Source: Amoebidium appalachense (Eukaryota; Ichthyosporea). Taken from it: a stretch of DNA of 64,000 bases. The translations under genes were made by a program, and so were the position numbers. The stretch lies in assembly GCA_963693365.1 (NCBI GenBank), contig CAVNZM010000006.1, forward strand, positions 1,302,001 through 1,366,000, in the 5' to 3' direction. The notes beneath the pieces were generated by a model. That model was not told where the DNA came from, ran no database searches, and saw only the letters and a list, made by a program, of their open reading frames with translations. Below, in pieces: positions 60,216 through 64,000 of this stretch (positions are counted from its first letter, which is position 1; each line of letters begins with the position of its first letter).

Positions 60216-61174
60216 AAAAGAGTCTGCCAGGCGGCAGATTGTGCTGGTGTGGTGGTAGTGGGTAGGGTGTGGCCTTCAAGGGAGGGGCTCTGGTTTAGGT
60301 GTAGGTGAAGGATTAGATAGATAGGGCTTTATATTATAGTGTGGTCTTATTTTTTCATGCTCATGGTATGGGGTTGGGTTAGATTTCTCATTCTGCATGC
60401 AGGACTGTCACTATATATTTATATCTGGAACACTGTGAGAAGTTTTATGGTGTGACGAAATGAGAGGGTAGCAGCAGCTACCCCATGCTGCTGAATTTAT
60501 ACACGGTATATGCCATTGTTTATTTCTTTCCCATTCCATTCTGCCATACACTCGGCTGCAGAAGATATAGTTGTCTTTGGCTACTATAGCTTGCATGCAC
60601 TTGCACTGTTGGTGGTCCACACAAGGATCGACCGTAGGCCTAAATACTCTAATAATCCCGTATATGTATAGTTTTTTCCTTTTTTCTTTATTAATGTTGT
60701 GTGTCAGCTGCAGGTCTATGGGTTTGGGTGGGGAGGCGAGATGTGCCGGTTACCGTAGCGCTAGCCTGGTGCTGTTTGGAGAATATTGTGTCTGTTTATG
60801 TACATGTACATGGGATATGTCGTCAGTCGGGCAGTCTGAGAGAACCATGATGTGTATAGTGATGGGTGCCCACATGAGCTGCCTACATATGTGCACGTTA
60901 GTAAACCGTAATAAGATACACACGAACACCATGCTCGATATGGAACGCTGGTACCACATAAAATTTAGGCCTACACAACACTCCTGTTTATATTTATTGT
61001 GGCCGCATATGCCTAGTAGGTGACCATCGATGCCTTGACGCTCCAGCTGCTAGAGCTGTTGTTCGCACAGTGCACGACGTGTGCGTGTCACATCATGATG
61101 CATGTGTGCGCACAGCGCCACCAACTCTGTAGTGGCTGTTCGCTGCACGTAATATTATTATCGTGCGTGTGTGC

Positions 61175-61222
<48 letters not shown>

Positions 61223-61241
61223 CGTGTCACGGTGTGTGTGT

Positions 61242-61282
<41 letters not shown>

Positions 61283-61901
61283 GGGGGGGGGGGGGGGGGG
61301 GGGGGGCGGGCCCCCGGCCGGGACCAGACGGATTGTTCAACTGTGAAAAGGGGGCGTGTGAGCCTGTGAAGGTGTACGTATGAGCTCCATGGCGAACTCA
61401 GGTTCATTTGTTTCGGCACGCAGCTACTGCATAATGCTCGCGGCGCCGTGGCCTGTCTGTGTGCGCGTATGCATATGTAGTGGGGGAACACGGCCCGTGC
61501 GCATATGCGCAGTGTGACCGTCAAGCCATCACCGGCCAGGTATTCCCGAGGTGCGAGGCCTGGCCAATCAAATGTGTTGGTTTTGGCGCCAAAATTATTG
61601 ACGTTCCCTCGGCCGCGGAGGTGTGATATGGAGGCCTTGCCGCGGAGTCGAGTCTCCGTTCGAGAGACTGATCCACTGTTCACAGCACGGCCGTACCACC
61701 GGCTCGTGCAGAGTTGCATGTTCAACACCACACACAAGGTCTGGAGACAATGGCGTGGCGGCCCAGTTACGGCAGCTATGGGCGGGCAAGCACCGCCACG
61801 TGGGATAGGCCCAGCATGGGCTGGGACAGACAAAGTGTGGCGACAGACCGCACGGGTGGCTCGCACGTGTACAGGGTGCGTGGTGTGTGATGGTGTGTGA
61901 T

Positions 61902-61902
<1 letters not shown>

Positions 61903-61981
<79 letters not shown>
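61903..61981. repeat. (TG)n microsatellite, about 39 units
   Basis: A simple TG run passing into TGCG variants to about 62060, with no gene context. Confidence 0.95.
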
Positions 61982-61986
<5 letters not shown>

Positions 61987-62464
61987 GTGCGTGTGTGCGT
62001 GCGTGCGCGTGTGGCGCGCGGGCGTGTGTGTGCATGTGCGTGTGCGTGTGTGTGTGGGTAGATGTGCGAGTATGCGCGGGCGTGTGTGTGTATATGTATG
62101 TGACGTGTGTGCGTGCGTGTTTGTGTGTGGTTTGTGCGTGTGAGCATGCACGCACAAGAATATATGCCAGCACGCACAGCAGGCACACCTTCTCGTATGC
62201 CGTGAACATGCGTGTATACACATATGCACACACAGGCAGGCACTCACCAACTTAACAGCAAAGACACACGTGCAAGGTCGTATAAACGACAGGACGTCCA
62301 CACACACCAAACAACACGCCCACACCCACACCCAGGCACACATACACACGCACACACGCGCACACAAATACATCCACACACATCCTAAACACCACACACA
62401 CACACTCACACACACACGCACACGCACGCACACACACACATACACGCACAAACGCACGTGCGCA

Positions 62465-62538
<74 letters not shown>

Positions 62539-63168
62539 CACACGCACACACGCACACACACACACACCACACACACGCACACACACACACACACACACAC
62601 CCACACACACCCTCGCCGGTATACACACACACGCACACACCTACTCACAGGCTGTGTTGTGCACGCGTACGAGCTCGGTATACTCAAACATCCTCACATA
62701 TGCACACATTTCTAAACACGGCATAAGCTTATATAAGTTTAAGTTTAAGGTCAGAACATTTGCACTTCTGCATAGCCTTCCCCCCCCCCCCCCACTCCGT
62801 TCCCTTTCCTCCCTTCCCGCCCTCTTGTTATCCCCTTTCCACTGCACACATATGTTCTCGTGCTTTTCTTTTGACCTCCACTTCGGAGTACCTATCACAC
62901 AAGCACAATCTGCTCTGAGTTGGATCTTGTTGCTTGGCCCGTCAGCACCTGTAAACAAAGCACCAGCCTTTAGTTTTTGTCGTTGTCAATATATTCAGTG
63001 CCACCAGTCTCTGACGGCAACACAAATTTCATAGGGGGAACATCAAGCACCCGATCCCAACCAGGGTTTGAAAATGTGTGTCAACACCATGAGAGGCATC
63101 ATTACGGACGTATGCCCTCCCCCCCCCCCCCCCCCCCCTCCCCCCCCCCCCCCCCCCCCCCCCCCCCC

Positions 63169-63312
63169 TTCACCCTGTTCCAACCCCTACACCAAGCCCC
63201 CCCCCCCCCCCCCCCCCCCCTCCCCCCCCTTCACCCTGTTCCAACCCCTACACCAAGCCCCCCCCCCCCCCCCCCCCCCCCTCCTCCTCGTCCCAACCCC
63301 TACACCAAGCAA
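63169..63312. repeat. Tandem repeat of about 60 bp rich in C
   Basis: The segment ccaacccctacaccaagc occurs three times (about 63180, 63240 and 63294), each followed by C runs; the first two copies are preceded by ttcaccctgtt. C-run length differs between units. Confidence 0.85.
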
Positions 63313-64000
63313 CTCTGTTTGAATGTTGACTGTTGTCTGATGTGGGAGGGAGGGGCTAAGATATTCACATGGTGTGTTAAAGCCTGAGTGATTAGATCAT
63401 TTGTTCAATCGGAAATGGCTAGACTTGTAATCGCTTTCAGGGTGTTGGTTCGTTTGGGGTGGAGAATTATGATAGAAAAGAGGGGAAAGAGAGGGGCAAG
63501 TTTACCAAATGAGGTGGTAGAGGTAGGGGAGCGGTTGGAGAATCATGGGGATTGATGAATGAAAGAAAGACGAGAAGGGGGGGGGAGAGAGGGGGGGGGG
63601 GGGGGGGGGGGGGGGGGGAGGGGGGAGAAGGGGGGAGGGGGGAGGGGGGCAAGGGGGTTGAATGCATGAATAGACAATCGTGCTGCTTGTTTATAATCTC
63701 CCACTTCATTCCCTTTTTGCCTATTTTTCCCCCGAATTTCACTGAATACATAATGGATATGCAGCAACGAATACATAATGCAAGCCACTGTGCCATCCTC
63801 CATACCACTTCCAGCTCACTAGGCCAAATATCCCGAAAATGTGGTCCCATGGCCTCAATTTTTTATATAGATATAATGTATTTAGAGGATACTTTTTTTT
63901 GGGACATTCAAGGGGCTGTTTGGGAATTTATTGATAAGATTTTGAGCTCATTCTGTGGGACGTATCACCCTAAATTTAGTTGATATTACCTAGGTGCCAA

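Larger units (their letters stand above)
60216..64000. other. Downstream region without recognised gene
   Basis: The first part should be the ArfGAP 3' UTR; I saw no exact AATAAA. Further on there are (TG)n at 61185-61219 and 61903-61981, a G run at 61243-61306, a dense CA region at 62290-62640, and C runs at 63119-63290. The 515-codon minus-strand frame at 61093-62640 is produced mostly by CA repeats. The non-repeat stretch 61370-61880 and the final 400 bases show nothing I recognise. Confidence 0.55.

Noticed and set aside
61093-62640. 515-codon minus-strand open frame
   Set aside because: Mostly CA-repeat translation; the non-repeat middle shows no known domain.

Overview
This is nuclear DNA of a eukaryote. 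Protein-coding genes are split by many GT-AG introns, there are retrotransposon remnants of two classes, and introns and spacers are packed with (CA)n/(TG)n microsatellites and long G or C homopolymers. The gene content (an ArfGAP2/3 homologue, a SLIP-GC-type large GTPase with a SAM domain, an AIFM2/FSP1-like oxidoreductase, and a secreted EGF-plus-SdrD/Cna_B-like protein) fits a protist or early-branching opisthokont-like lineage. I cannot assign a species from the sequence. Nothing bacterial is present: no operons and no CRISPR array.

Layout. Positions 1-6273 are a retrotransposon cluster. A Copia element lies on the minus strand (3' LTR part and RT-RNase H, truncated). Next comes an LTR-internal-LTR-internal-LTR array of a miniature Copia-type element, whose primer-binding site resembles the half-initiator-tRNA type. 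A 5'-truncated non-LTR (LINE) element abuts it on the plus strand. Positions 8234-17913 (minus) hold an 18-exon bilirubin-oxidase/CotA-type multicopper oxidase that I could assemble into one uninterrupted 609-residue frame. Positions 17914-24583 are gene-poor and carry long TG repeats, a cluster of small palindromes and a perfect hairpin. Positions 24584-27330 (plus) encode a 3-exon secreted EGF/SdrD-like protein of 604 residues.

Positions 29160-42106 (minus) hold a SAM domain plus SLIP-GC-like GTPase gene with about 21 exons and several frame disruptions. A spacer with several CCAAT boxes separates it from the divergent 2-exon AIFM2-like gene (43335-44918, plus, 369 residues). A second, shorter and broken copy of the same LINE follows directly (45058-46634). 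Positions 48400-60215 (plus) encode a 17-exon ArfGAP2/3-type protein of 621 residues. Positions 60216-64000 show no recognisable gene.

The genes look like independent housekeeping or secretory genes: vesicle coat recycling (ArfGAP), lipid-quinone redox (AIFM2-like), metal oxidase, extracellular adhesion-type protein, and a dynamin-like/nuclear GTPase. There is no evidence that they form one system. All exon models were made by hand from reading frame, splice-site consensus, intron phase and family motifs. No alignment or expression data were available.
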